Shown here: positions 8,057-16,775 of the stretch, piece by piece
Layout of the letters: each line of letters opens with the position of its first letter
How positions within the stretch are numbered: position 1 is the first letter of the stretch
Assembly (NCBI GenBank): GCA_938003955.1
Contig: CALKXE010000018.1
Coordinates: forward strand, 1-38,209
Source: an uncultured Saprospiraceae bacterium
GTDB lineage: Bacteria > Bacteroidota > Bacteroidia > Chitinophagales > Saprospiraceae
DNA: 38,209 nucleotides
Direction: 5' to 3'
Program-made: the position numbers and the translations under genes
Notes under the pieces: model-generated
Told to the model about the DNA's origin: nothing
Database searches by the model: none
Seen by the model: only the letters and a program-made list of their open reading frames with translations

Positions 8057-8762
8057 ATGTATAGTAATAGATGATGAGCCATTAGCATTAAAGCTAATGT
8101 CAAATTATGTTAATAAACATGAGAATCTTAAGTTGGTCGGCAACTATCTAGATCCGATTAAGGCATTACACGAAATTGAAAATATTGAGGTTGATCTTAT
8201 TTTTCTTGACATCCAAATGCCACAATTGTCTGGAATTCAATTTCTAAAAATTCTGAACAACCGTATTCCAATAATATTAACCACAGCTTATGACGAATAT
8301 GCACTTGAAAGCTATGACTTCCAAGTGATTGACTACCTTCTAAAACCATTTAATTATGAGAGATTTTCAAAAGCAATAGATAAATTTAAAGCGTTTAACA
8401 TCTCTAAGGAAATCGAAGAAAAACCACCTAGCCATCGAGAAGAAATAGCCACTTCAATATTTGTCAAAAGTGGTCATAAAACAATTCGTATCGAGCTCAA
8501 CACAGTGCATTTCATGGAAAGCAAAGGTGATTACCTATATATATTCACAAATGGAAATATCACTAAAACGCTGGAAAACCTGAAAGATATCATGCAAAGG
8601 TTATCTCCAAACTTTTTGCGCTGCCATCGATCCTTTATCGTAAATATGGATCTTGTAGATTATATTGAAAATAACAGGATAACTATGGGAGATAATTTCA
8701 TTCCAATTAGTCGGGCTTATTTAAGTGAAGTTCAAAGTTTTATTCAGGATAGGAAACATTAA
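8049..8762 (+). CDS. LytTR-family response regulator
   Basis: 237 residues. A receiver domain at 1-115 has acidic DDEP (8-11), phospho-acceptor Asp54 in LIFLDIQMPQLSG, Thr79 and Lys99 in DYLLKPF. After a linker, the LytTR DNA-binding domain runs from about 132 to 235 with FVKSGHKTIRIEL, HFMESKGDYLYIFT, FLRCHRSFIVNMDLVDYIEN and PISRAYLSEV. It is encoded with its kinase in an overlapping pair. LytTR proteins bind direct repeats about 21 bp apart; such a repeat is present upstream of the kinase gene. Confidence 0.95.
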   Translation: MIKCIVIDDEPLALKLMSNYVNKHENLKLVGNYLDPIKALHEIENIEVDLIFLDIQMPQLSGIQFLKILNNRIPIILTTAYDEYALESYDFQVIDYLLKPFNYERFSKAIDKFKAFNISKEIEEKPPSHREEIATSIFVKSGHKTIRIELNTVHFMESKGDYLYIFTNGNITKTLENLKDIMQRLSPNFLRCHRSFIVNMDLVDYIENNRITMGDNFIPISRAYLSEVQSFIQDRKH

Positions 8763-8858
8763 ATCAATTATTTGTTTTGCCATTTGGTAGCCAATGAATG
8801 AAAAATTCTATCCTTTTCTAATTGAATAACTATGTTAACTCTTAATTAATATGGTGCA

Positions 8859-8894
8859 TTTTGCGTCACACGTTTTGCGTTACGCATTTTGTGT
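8859..8894 (+). promoter_or_regulatory. Three TTTTGCGT direct repeats with 14-bp period
   Basis: TTTTGCGT at 8859-8866, TTTTGCGT at 8873-8880 and TTTTGTGT at 8887-8894 are spaced exactly 14 bp apart; the spacers are CACACG and TACGCA. The block ends 14 bp before the ATPase ATG at 8909, so it overlaps the expected promoter and leader. It looks like an operator array or an iterated element; the binding protein is unknown. Confidence 0.5.
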
Positions 8895-8908
8895 GCTACA
8901 TTTACACT

Positions 8909-10048
8909 ATGAATCCATTTCTACTGAATAAATATATCGGACCAGAATATTTTTGCGATCGTATCAATGAAACCAAAGAAATAATATCTGCTATTGATAG
9001 CGGAAGATCAATAACGCTATATGCAGATAGGCGTCTGGGTAAAACTGCACTCATAAAACACATACTGCACAAATTTGCAAATCGAAGGCCCAAGGTAATT
9101 ACCGCTTACATTGATGTGTTTGACACGATAGACGAAGCATCCTTCACTAAAAAACTAGTCAGTCAAGTTATAACTGCCGTTGAAAAAGGAGAAAAAAACA
9201 TATTCAATACCGCAACAAAATACTTCAGCGCGATAAAGCCTAAGTTGGGTTTTGATCCTATAACCAATATGCCAGAATTTTCATTTGACATACAATCAGA
9301 AAGGGAAGTTGATCTCACTTTATCAACACTATTCTCTTATCTCAAAGAAAAGAAAAAGCCAATCGTAATAGCAATCGATGAATTTCAACAAATTAATGAA
9401 TACAAGCAAAGTAGACTAGCTGCAACACTTCGAAGCCACATACAGAATACGCCGAATGTGAGTTATATATTTTCTGGTAGTAAGAAACATACGCTACTCC
9501 ATATGTTTTCTTCACCTAATCAGCCATTTTTTAATTCTACACAACTCTATCCGTTGTTGAAGATTGACAATATAGCATATGAAAAATTCATTTCTCGCCA
9601 CTTTCTAAAAGCTAAGAAAAAGATTTCTTCAAAGCATATCCAAGATGTATTGGAATGGACTTACACTCATACTTCCAATGTACAAGAATTTTGCTCTAGG
9701 CTCTATGAGTTGGATACAAAAGAAATAACAGAAGAACATTTGAGGACTGTCAAATCACAAATCTTCTATAATTACGAACAGATATATTTTAATTATAGAG
9801 AGCTACTGACGTTTACACAATGGCAAGTTCTTAAAGCTGTTGGTATAGAAGATCAATTAAGTCAACCGACAGGTAAAGCTTTTATATCTGCTCATAGTCT
9901 TGGTGCACAAAGCAGTGTAAAAAGGGCCCTCGTCGCTCTTGTAGACAATGATATGATCAGTGTCCGATATGACGAGAATGAAAGCAAAATCTATACCGTG
10001 CAGGATGTTTTCTTACGAAGGTGGATACAGTATAAATATGGGAAGTGA
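8909..10048 (+). CDS. AAA/STAND-like ATPase (archaeal ATPase family) with C-terminal winged helix
   Basis: About 379 residues from the ATG at 8909 (MNPFLLNKYIGPEYFCDR); the earlier TTG at 8861 lies inside the repeat array and is unlikely. The P-loop is in YADRRLGKTALIKH, Walker B is KPIVIAIDEFQQI, and sensor-like YIFSGSKKHTLLHMF follows. The C-terminus (about residues 310-379) looks like a winged helix. This matches the ATPase_2/DUF234-like family common in archaea and Bacteroidota, whose members are linked to stress and defence but lack a firm role. It appears to be a single-gene unit; the 343 bp downstream are empty of genes. Confidence 0.85.
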   Translation: MNPFLLNKYIGPEYFCDRINETKEIISAIDSGRSITLYADRRLGKTALIKHILHKFANRRPKVITAYIDVFDTIDEASFTKKLVSQVITAVEKGEKNIFNTATKYFSAIKPKLGFDPITNMPEFSFDIQSEREVDLTLSTLFSYLKEKKKPIVIAIDEFQQINEYKQSRLAATLRSHIQNTPNVSYIFSGSKKHTLLHMFSSPNQPFFNSTQLYPLLKIDNIAYEKFISRHFLKAKKKISSKHIQDVLEWTYTHTSNVQEFCSRLYELDTKEITEEHLRTVKSQIFYNYEQIYFNYRELLTFTQWQVLKAVGIEDQLSQPTGKAFISAHSLGAQSSVKRALVALVDNDMISVRYDENESKIYTVQDVFLRRWIQYKYGK

Positions 10049-10391
10049 TTACGGTTTTACGAATAATTCAAATCAATAATTATCATTCTTTTCTATATCA
10101 TAATCTACTCTAAAAGTATGTGATTGCAAAATACCAGGAAAACACAAACGTCTATGCAGACGGGATTCCTTGTCTCTCAAGAGGTCTGACATACTCTTGC
10201 TATTAAAAGGCAAATAAAGCACTCTACGGTAAATTTATAATAACAAAAATTTAAAACATTGTTAATAAAAATCACGAAGTAAAACTCACCTAGATACCAT
10301 ATATTTGTTTTCTAAATAAACTAGTACATATAGCTAATTATCATTTAATTCGGCGTGCTGTTTTTTCACCTATCAATTACAAATTATTTAA
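10049..10391. other. Intergenic region with nested hairpins and possible promoter
   Basis: At 10136-10170 AGGAA and TTCCT enclose a CGTCT-ATGC-AGACG hairpin, followed by a CTCT/AGAG pairing at 10174-10183; this could be a terminator-like or small structured RNA element. TATATTTG at 10300-10307 fits the -7 consensus TAnnTTTG and may serve the lipoprotein gene at 10392. No reading frame worth naming was seen. Confidence 0.3.
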
Positions 10392-11288
10392 ATGAAAAGA
10401 TTACAATATTCAAACTGCATTTTCCTTTTATTATTAATCTCAATTATCACTTTCTCTTGTAATAAAGAAGAAATCGAACTGCCAGAAAACACCATAGAGT
10501 TTATAAGAGATGGGGAAGCAATATCTATTACTGAAAGTAAAACTACTGGAAGTTCGTTTCCCAACGAACTTTATATTAGAGGAACTTTGATTGATAATAA
10601 TATCCATATAGAAGTCAGGTTTAAGGGAGAAAGACTGCTTCTAAACATCACAGATACTACTGAGCAAGTCTACCTTATGGATAACCAAGCAACAAGTCTT
10701 AAACACTTCAATACTACTGACTGTAATGCATACTCAAACAAAACGGGCACCGGAACAATTGAAATTATTGAATGGGACACTAAAAATAATACATGCAAAG
10801 GACGATTTAGATCTCAAACAGTTGGCAGCACTTCTGATGGAACAGTGGATGGTTCAGAATTTGTATCTGGCGAATTCAATATAATTATTTTCCCAAATAG
10901 AAGACAAATCTTAGATCAATCAATACAATTTGTATTAAATAATCAAGAATACGAGGTTGGTTTCTGGGCCTATAATTCATCTGACTTCGTAACGCTCGAT
11001 GTATTAACCTTTGACGATAATATCAAGAATTTTAATATTCTATTCCCAAAACAGACAGATGAAGGCGCGCAAGAAGATAATACAAAAATTGAATTTAATT
11101 TCTTTTACAATTTTCAACGCTTTCAAAATATCAGTCCAGAAAGTGGCAAAACTTATGTAAGTATTAATAATACGAGTTTGGGTTATTTTGCTTTAGAAAT
11201 TGAAGATATGGTTGTTACTGACGTGGATAACCCTGAAAATAAATTGACTATAAATTCAGTCTGCTTAAAAGTTCCCTATGACTTATGA
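10392..11288 (+). CDS. Hypothetical lipoprotein
   Basis: 298 residues. A type II signal peptide is clear (hydrophobic LLLLISIITFSC with lipobox Cys at about 23, then NKEE). The mature part is beta-rich with many N, T and D residues, and contains paired stretches such as YIRGTLIDNNIHIEVRFKG and GTGTIEIIEWDTKNNTC, reminiscent of the DUF6252-like surface lipoproteins of Bacteroidota, though I would not assign it firmly. It stands alone between the ATPase and the carboxylase gene. Function unknown. Confidence 0.7.
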   Translation: MKRLQYSNCIFLLLLISIITFSCNKEEIELPENTIEFIRDGEAISITESKTTGSSFPNELYIRGTLIDNNIHIEVRFKGERLLLNITDTTEQVYLMDNQATSLKHFNTTDCNAYSNKTGTGTIEIIEWDTKNNTCKGRFRSQTVGSTSDGTVDGSEFVSGEFNIIIFPNRRQILDQSIQFVLNNQEYEVGFWAYNSSDFVTLDVLTFDDNIKNFNILFPKQTDEGAQEDNTKIEFNFFYNFQRFQNISPESGKTYVSINNTSLGYFALEIEDMVVTDVDNPENKLTINSVCLKVPYDL

Positions 11289-11433
11289 CAGTTTATGTAA
11301 TGAATAATTATTAGTCTTATTTTCAGATCATAACATTGTTTATATTATTTTGTGAAATATCAAAAATGAAATAGCAATAATTCTATTGTCCATCAATATT
11401 CTATGATTAACTTCGCATTTTCCTACCTAACAA

Positions 11434-13077
11434 ATGAAATACATGACAGACAAAGAACTTGATTTCAATAAAAACATAGATGCCATGCATCTTGCCGCTT
11501 CAAAAGCAAAACGAAGATTAGAAACTATCTATGAAGGTGGAGGAGCAAAAAAAATCGCAAGACAACATGATAAGGGAAAGATGACTGCTCGTGAAAGAGT
11601 TGCATACCTCTTAGATGATGAAGAGGACTTTCTCGAAATTGGTGCATTCGCAGGTTACGAAATGTACGAAGAACATGGCGGATGTCCTGCAGGTGGAGTT
11701 GTCACAGGAATAGGTAGAGTAAGAGGTCGCCAATGTATGGTTATTGCCAATGATGCTACAGTAAAAGCAGGTGCTTGGTTTCCTATCACTTCGAAGAAAA
11801 ACTTACGTGCTCAGGAAATAGCGATGGAAAATAGATTACCATTGATCTACCTAGTAGATAGTGCAGGTGTATACCTTCCTATGCAAGACGAAATATTTCC
11901 AGATAAGGAACACTTCGGTCGTATGTTCAGAAACAATGCGAAAATATCAAGCATGGGCATACCTCAGATATCGGCTATTATGGGTAGTTGCGTAGCCGGA
12001 GGGGCATATTTACCGATCATGTCTGATGAAGCATTAATCGTAGAAGGCACAGGATCCATATTTCTTGCTGGTCCATATCTAGTAAAAGCCGCAATAGGAG
12101 AAACAGTAGATAAAGAGACACTGGGTGGAGCAAAAACACAATCAGAAATCTCCGGTGTTACAGATTACAAAATGCCTGATGACAAGACATGTCTAGATAC
12201 GATCAAGGATCTTGTCGATAAGATGGGACATGAGACAAAAGCTGGTATTGACAGAATCAAAAGTAAACCGCCACTAGATAATGGTAAAGAAATAGCGGGT
12301 CATTTCCCAGAAAATGCCACTAAACCATATGATACCACAGAAATCTTAAAGCGTATCGTGGATGAAGGTAAATTGACATTCTATAAAGAAGACTACGGAA
12401 AAACCATCACTTGTGCATATGCAAGAATAGATGGATGGAGTGTAGGTATAGTTGCAAATCAACGATTAGTATCAAAAAACGCAAAAGGGGAGATGCAATT
12501 TGGCGGAGTGATATACAGTGACTCTGCAGATAAGGCTTCTCGCTTCATTATGAATTGCAATCAGAAGAAGATTCCATTAGTATTCTTTCATGATGTGACA
12601 GGATTCATGGTTGGAAGTAGATCTGAGCACGGAGGAATTATCAAAGATGGAGCAAAAATGGTCAATGCTGTAGCCAACAGTACTGTTCCAAAATTCTCTA
12701 TCGTAATGGGAAATAGCTACGGCGCTGGAAACTATGCTATGTGCGGAAAAGCATATGATCCAAGGTTAATCGTTGCTTGGCCAACCGCAAAAATAGCAGT
12801 TATGGGCGGAACCCAAGCTGCTAAAGTGCTCACACAAATACAAGTTGCTTCTCTCAAACGAAAAGGAGAAGAACCAGATAAAGAAGCTGAGACAGCTCTG
12901 TTTGACAAAATAAAGAATAGATACGACGAGCAGACGACTCCTTATTACGCAGCGGCAAGATTATGGGTAGATGCTATCATAGATCCTAGAGAAACACGAT
13001 CCGTGATATCAAGAGGAATAGAAATGTCAAATAATGCAGCGATCGAGAAGTTTAATGTTGGTGTGATACAGACTTAA
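11434..13077 (+). CDS. Acyl-CoA carboxylase beta subunit (methylcrotonyl-CoA carboxylase-like carboxyltransferase)
   Basis: 547 residues, the usual length. The carboxyltransferase transfers CO2 from carboxybiotin to an acyl-CoA. Landmarks are KGKMTARERVAYLLDD, the N-terminal crotonase-like half with VDSAGVYLPMQDEIFPD and MGSCVAGGAYLPIMSDE, and the C-terminal half with FFHDVTGFMVGSRSEHGGI, GNSYGAGNYAMCGKAYDPR and PTAKIAVMGGTQAAKVL. The LPMQDE and GNSYGAGNYAMCG stretches are typical of methylcrotonyl-CoA carboxylase and related beta subunits used in leucine breakdown. The biotin carboxylase partner is not in the window. Start may be M1 or M4 (MTDKELDF). Confidence 0.9.
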   Translation: MKYMTDKELDFNKNIDAMHLAASKAKRRLETIYEGGGAKKIARQHDKGKMTARERVAYLLDDEEDFLEIGAFAGYEMYEEHGGCPAGGVVTGIGRVRGRQCMVIANDATVKAGAWFPITSKKNLRAQEIAMENRLPLIYLVDSAGVYLPMQDEIFPDKEHFGRMFRNNAKISSMGIPQISAIMGSCVAGGAYLPIMSDEALIVEGTGSIFLAGPYLVKAAIGETVDKETLGGAKTQSEISGVTDYKMPDDKTCLDTIKDLVDKMGHETKAGIDRIKSKPPLDNGKEIAGHFPENATKPYDTTEILKRIVDEGKLTFYKEDYGKTITCAYARIDGWSVGIVANQRLVSKNAKGEMQFGGVIYSDSADKASRFIMNCNQKKIPLVFFHDVTGFMVGSRSEHGGIIKDGAKMVNAVANSTVPKFSIVMGNSYGAGNYAMCGKAYDPRLIVAWPTAKIAVMGGTQAAKVLTQIQVASLKRKGEEPDKEAETALFDKIKNRYDEQTTPYYAAARLWVDAIIDPRETRSVISRGIEMSNNAAIEKFNVGVIQT

Positions 13078-13080
13078 TTT

Positions 13081-13190
13081 TGAATGATTGAATAATTGAT
13101 AAATTGAATGATTGAATGATTGATAAATTGATAATTGATAATTGATAATTGATAATTGATAATTGATAATTGATAATTGATAAATTGTGA
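13081..13190. repeat. Intergenic low-complexity repeat with seven ATAATTG units
   Basis: After GAATGATTGAATAATTGATAAATTG-type units, seven perfect 7-mers ATAATTG occupy 13131-13179. The composition (TGAATGATTG, TTGATAATTG) resembles the repeats at 2152-2340 and 14442-14501. The 7-bp unit makes it prone to slippage. It separates the carboxylase and methyltransferase genes. Confidence 0.85.
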
Positions 13191-13316
13191 TGGTTCGGGC
13201 TGCAAATTTATAATTTGTTCAACGAGTTTTTATGATTTCAAATTAGGTGTCGAATAATCTATAAGTACAACGGTCGAAAAATCAAAAAACGGAGCGGTCA
13301 AAACTAAAAAAAAACA

Positions 13317-14429
13317 ATGAAAATACTAGCGAAGACATTAGAGGGATTAGAAGACGTATTGGCGAAGGAGATTGCTGAAGTTGGTGGTACAGATGTAAAA
13401 ATACTGAAACGTGCCGTACAGTATGAAGGGGATAGAGAATGTCTTTATCGATCTAATATTATGTTGCGGACAGCATTGAGAATTCTCGTGATTAAGAAGA
13501 CGTTTAATGTTCGAAATGATGAGCACTTATACGAGCAGATTAAGAGCATTCCATGGGAAGGCATCATGACGTTGAATGATACATTTGCAATAGATGCTAC
13601 CTCTACTGGAGAAGTATTCACACACTCGAAGTATATAGCTCTAAAGTCGAAGGATGCAATCGCAGATCGATTCGTGGAGAAGTTTGGCAAAAGGCCAAAT
13701 GTAAACGTCCTAGAACCAACCTATAGGCTCACAATACATATCAGGGACACGCGAGCTACACTGTCTCTAGATAGTTCAGCGGAATCTCTTCATATGAGAG
13801 GATATAGAGCTAACACCGTGGAAGCTCCTATGAATGAAGTACTAGCAGCTGGTCTACTTCTATTATCAAGATGGACTGGAGATACACCTTTTATGGATCC
13901 AATGTGCGGAAGTGGTACATTATTAATAGAAGCAACAAGACTTGCACTTAACCACCCTACTCAGAGGAAGGATAGGTATTTTGGATTCAAGAGATGGAAG
14001 TCTTATGATAAGGATCTGTATGAGAAGGTATATCAGGAACAACTTAACAAGCGTTTAGATAAAAAAGTAGAGATCTACGGTCAAGATAAGTCACTCAGAA
14101 GTGTAAAAGTTACACAACAAAACCTCATAGAAGCTGGCCTAGATGATAAAGTCTCGGTTATCAAAAAAGACTTCTTTAAGACATACCCACCAAAAGGAGT
14201 AACAGTAATAACGAATCCTCCGTACGATACACGTTTAAAAGAGGACAATATCAATAAATTCTACAGAAACATGGGAGACAAATTCCACAAGGACTTCCTG
14301 AAAGCCGATCCTTGGATATTTAGTGGAAACTTGGAAGCACTAGAAGAAGTTGATCTTGGGATTAATGACGTTTTCAATTTGATGAATGGTGGTATGCCGG
14401 CAAAGTTGGTGAATTACTTTTTTGATTAG
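13317..14429 (+). CDS. THUMP-domain class I SAM-dependent RNA methyltransferase (RlmL/YpsC-like)
   Basis: 370 residues. The N-terminal region (about 1-150) is a ferredoxin-like plus THUMP RNA-binding module; the C-terminal part is a Rossmann methyltransferase with motif I DPMCGSGTLLIEA (about 193-205) and catalytic motif IV TNPPYDTRL (about 301-309), the NPPY of N2-guanine methyltransferases. Enzymes of this family modify 23S rRNA guanine (RlmL N-terminal half, YpsC) or tRNA. The length fits the single-domain version and not the RlmL/RlmK fusion. The upstream 130 bp include a motif of the type CGGTCGAAAAATC repeated in changed form before the gene at 14555. Confidence 0.9.
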   Translation: MKILAKTLEGLEDVLAKEIAEVGGTDVKILKRAVQYEGDRECLYRSNIMLRTALRILVIKKTFNVRNDEHLYEQIKSIPWEGIMTLNDTFAIDATSTGEVFTHSKYIALKSKDAIADRFVEKFGKRPNVNVLEPTYRLTIHIRDTRATLSLDSSAESLHMRGYRANTVEAPMNEVLAAGLLLLSRWTGDTPFMDPMCGSGTLLIEATRLALNHPTQRKDRYFGFKRWKSYDKDLYEKVYQEQLNKRLDKKVEIYGQDKSLRSVKVTQQNLIEAGLDDKVSVIKKDFFKTYPPKGVTVITNPPYDTRLKEDNINKFYRNMGDKFHKDFLKADPWIFSGNLEALEEVDLGINDVFNLMNGGMPAKLVNYFFD

Positions 14430-14441
14430 GACGTTATTATA

Positions 14442-14501
14442 ATGGATAATTGACAATTGATAATTGATAGTGGATAATGGATAATGGATAGTTGATAATT
14501 A
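14442..14501. repeat. Intergenic GATAATTGATAATGGATA repeat
   Basis: Variant 7-mers (GATAATT, GATAATG, GACAATT, GATAGTT) follow each other through the gap after the methyltransferase gene. It is the degenerate relative of the ATAATTG array at 13131-13179. It is followed by AGCGCAGCGGTCTAAAATC and CAACGCGATCTAAAAC, which resemble the spacer before 13317. Confidence 0.7.
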
Positions 14502-14554
14502 GTAAAAGCGCAGCGGTCTAAAATCTAAAAGCAACGCGATCTAAAACAACAAAA

Positions 14555-14851
14555 ATGAAATTAGTGGCATTTGTATTTTTTAGTTTTTTGTCAATTGGCT
14601 TATTTGGTCAAGACTCGACTGCAGTGGTAAAACACAAGAAAATCAAATTGACTTCTTCACTGGATAGGATGACGAATTCTATGAACCTCACTACCCCATC
14701 AATATTGAAACAACGATCAATTTTTAGTGTAAAATCACTTCCTATCTTTTGTAAAATTGAACATAAGTTAGCGAAGTCCTCAAAGATAAATGTGATGATG
14801 CGTCTTGGTTCTTTAGATTACGTAGACAGATTAGAAGGAAAGAAACCCTAA
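14555..14851 (+). CDS. Small secreted protein of unknown function
   Basis: 98 residues with a clear type I signal peptide (LVAFVFFSFLSIGLFGQDS, cleavage near GQ-D). The mature part of about 78 residues is basic, with no known motif; the middle SILKQRSIFSVKSLPIFCKI and the end MMRLGSLDYVDRLEGKK look like a folded domain. It stands 43 bp before the RdgB gene in the same direction and may share its transcript. Short secreted proteins of this kind are common in Bacteroidota; function unknown. Confidence 0.65.
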   Translation: MKLVAFVFFSFLSIGLFGQDSTAVVKHKKIKLTSSLDRMTNSMNLTTPSILKQRSIFSVKSLPIFCKIEHKLAKSSKINVMMRLGSLDYVDRLEGKKP

Positions 14852-14894
14852 GAAAAACCTCAACTACTCATATCGAAATATCAATCCGAACACA

Positions 14895-15473
14895 ATGAAA
14901 AAACAACTCATATTCGCTACAGCTAACGTACACAAACAAGAAGAAGTTGGAAAAGTGATCGATCACTCCAAGTTCGAATTTGTGAATCTAAAAGATGTAG
15001 GAATAACTGAAGACATAGAAGAAACGGGTGATACACTCGAAGCCAATGCACTCATCAAAGCAAGGTATGTCCTAGCAAAAACTAAGAGTAATGTTTTCTC
15101 AGAAGATACCGGTCTGGAAGTAGATGCGCTAGGAGGAGATCCGGGAGTCATCACCGCTAGATATGCTGGACCACAGAAAGATGCACATGACAACATGGAT
15201 CTATTGATCAAGAATCTAGAAGGGAAAGAAGATAGATCTGCACAATTCAGAGCTGTAATCGCCTTGATTATCGATGGACAAGAGGTCTTATTTGAAGGTA
15301 TAGTACGAGGTAGTATTGCAAAAGAGAAGTCAGGAGTTGATGGATTTGGATACGACCCCATATTCATTCCAGAAGGATATGACAAGACTTTTGCTGAGCT
15401 GCCAGATGATATTAAATTAGGGATGAGCCACAGAACGCGAGCGGTTAACAAAATGGTAGAATTTTTAGGATAA
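14895..15473 (+). CDS. rdgB: XTP/dITP pyrophosphatase (RdgB/HAM1 family)
   Basis: 192 residues, normal size. It hydrolyses non-canonical purine triphosphates (XTP, dITP, ITP) to monophosphates and so keeps them out of DNA and RNA. Conserved signatures are FATANVHKQEEVG at the N-terminus, FSEDTGLEVDALGGDPGVIT and SARYAG-like TARYAGP in the middle, and GFGYDPIFIPEGYDKTFAEL followed by SHRTRAVNKM. All substrate and metal-binding positions that I can judge are present. The downstream membrane-protein gene begins 8 bp after the stop. Confidence 0.95.
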   Translation: MKKQLIFATANVHKQEEVGKVIDHSKFEFVNLKDVGITEDIEETGDTLEANALIKARYVLAKTKSNVFSEDTGLEVDALGGDPGVITARYAGPQKDAHDNMDLLIKNLEGKEDRSAQFRAVIALIIDGQEVLFEGIVRGSIAKEKSGVDGFGYDPIFIPEGYDKTFAELPDDIKLGMSHRTRAVNKMVEFLG

Positions 15474-15481
15474 AAAAAATC

Positions 15482-16030
15482 ATGGAAGAACTATTACGCA
15501 AACTAAAGTTAAAAGACAACATCACAATTACGGTTCCAATCATGAAAAGTGATTTTGTGAATCAGCTTCGGCGGAATATGGATGAGGGTTCGACTAGCAC
15601 TACTTTTGCATTTACAGAAGCATTTTCAAGCAGTAAAAAAAACTATATAGGTACAATTTCGGGCAATGAGTTTGAACTAAGAAAGCGGATGCGGTTTTTT
15701 GAAGCGAATAAAGGTGGTGCCATCGCTAAAGGTAAAATGCAGCAGGAAGGAGAAAATCTTATTATTGATGTAGAAGTCAATGGATTTAAAAAGTCTATTA
15801 TTTTTTTCTTTATAGCAATAACCCTGTTCTACGTTTTCTTTATTGGAACGATAGGATTTGCAACATTCATAGAAACAGAGAGCTCTAATCTACCATTCTT
15901 CGTTATTCCTTTCATCCTACTTCATGCAGTTATGATGTACTGCATTCCTATCTATGTAATTAGAAAAAGTGTGAAAAACATAAAGAATGATCTAGAAAAA
16001 GACTTCTTTTATTTCACAAAGAAAGACTAG
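15482..16030 (+). CDS. Hypothetical two-span membrane protein
   Basis: 182 residues. The N-terminal 100 residues are soluble and appear to form a beta-rich domain; two membrane spans follow at about 105-128 (SIIFFFIAITLFYVFFIGTI) and 137-158 (NLPFFVIPFILLHAVMMYCI), with a basic C-terminal tail. It begins 8 bp after rdgB and is probably co-transcribed. Its end overlaps the tail of the converging gene at 16027 by four bases. I do not recognise the family. Confidence 0.65.
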   Translation: MEELLRKLKLKDNITITVPIMKSDFVNQLRRNMDEGSTSTTFAFTEAFSSSKKNYIGTISGNEFELRKRMRFFEANKGGAIAKGKMQQEGENLIIDVEVNGFKKSIIFFFIAITLFYVFFIGTIGFATFIETESSNLPFFVIPFILLHAVMMYCIPIYVIRKSVKNIKNDLEKDFFYFTKKD

Positions 16031-16665
16031 GCTAACCGCTCTACCAAACCCTCAATTATTTCTTTCTTTTTGACTAAATCACTACCAACAATTGCAGCTC
16101 GTCTGACATTCCAAAACTTGGGCATTGCCCATTTCCCCTGACTAAAAGAATACAAATAAGTAAGTTCAATAAATTGCAAAGCAGAGTTAACGATCCAAAA
16201 AGCACCAGCTTTACTGACTGTAAAACCTAACTTCTCGGCTGTTCTATCACTAAAAAAATAGCTATGTCCCACAATTTCTACTTCTGGAGACAATTCATTA
16301 TCTTCTATTCGTTTGATAATCGTAATAAGTGCTTTGAAATAATGGGCCAATAATATTTTTTGAGCCTTTTTACCGCGATCCGCCCATTTAAAATTCACTA
16401 AATAATCAAAGGTAAATACATTATGTAAATCATATTTCTCATCCGTTTGTACTGTAGAAATAACATACGGGTTTAAATATTTATAGTAGCCGATCAATCT
16501 AAAAAATGGTACAGAAACTAGATTTAAAAAAGGAGCTAACAATGGTAATAGTAAGAGACCATAAGATCCCGCTATAAAGGGAAAAAGAACACCAAGACCT
16601 ACGACAAGAAGAACAATCGCAACTATCCACTGCGCAAGCTTAGGCATGTCATAAAATCTCTTCAT
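16027..16665 (-). CDS. Hypothetical membrane-anchored protein
   Basis: 212 residues. Two hydrophobic segments at about 13-32 (WIVAIVLLVVGLGVLFPFIA) and 35-55 anchor a cytoplasmic domain of about 150 residues with many aromatic residues and the conserved-looking stretch VEIVGHSYFFSDRTAEKLGF. It converges with the membrane-protein gene at 15482, overlapping by four bases. The family is not recognised. The VGHSYFFSDRTAEKLGF segment resembles DUF-type cytosolic domains of Bacteroidota, but no function can be given. Confidence 0.6.
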   Translation of the reverse strand: MKRFYDMPKLAQWIVAIVLLVVGLGVLFPFIAGSYGLLLLPLLAPFLNLVSVPFFRLIGYYKYLNPYVISTVQTDEKYDLHNVFTFDYLVNFKWADRGKKAQKILLAHYFKALITIIKRIEDNELSPEVEIVGHSYFFSDRTAEKLGFTVSKAGAFWIVNSALQFIELTYLYSFSQGKWAMPKFWNVRRAAIVGSDLVKKKEIIEGLVERLA

Positions 16666-16775
16666 TCCTTTATTTGAAATTATTTAATTTATTGGATCAA
16701 TCAAGTAGATCCATTTTCTTTACGACCGCTAAAGTAAAAATATAAATAAGGAAAGATTATGTTTCGATCATAGAA

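Noticed and set aside
14963-15451. 162-codon minus-strand frame opposite rdgB
   Set aside because: Shadow of a well-conserved gene.
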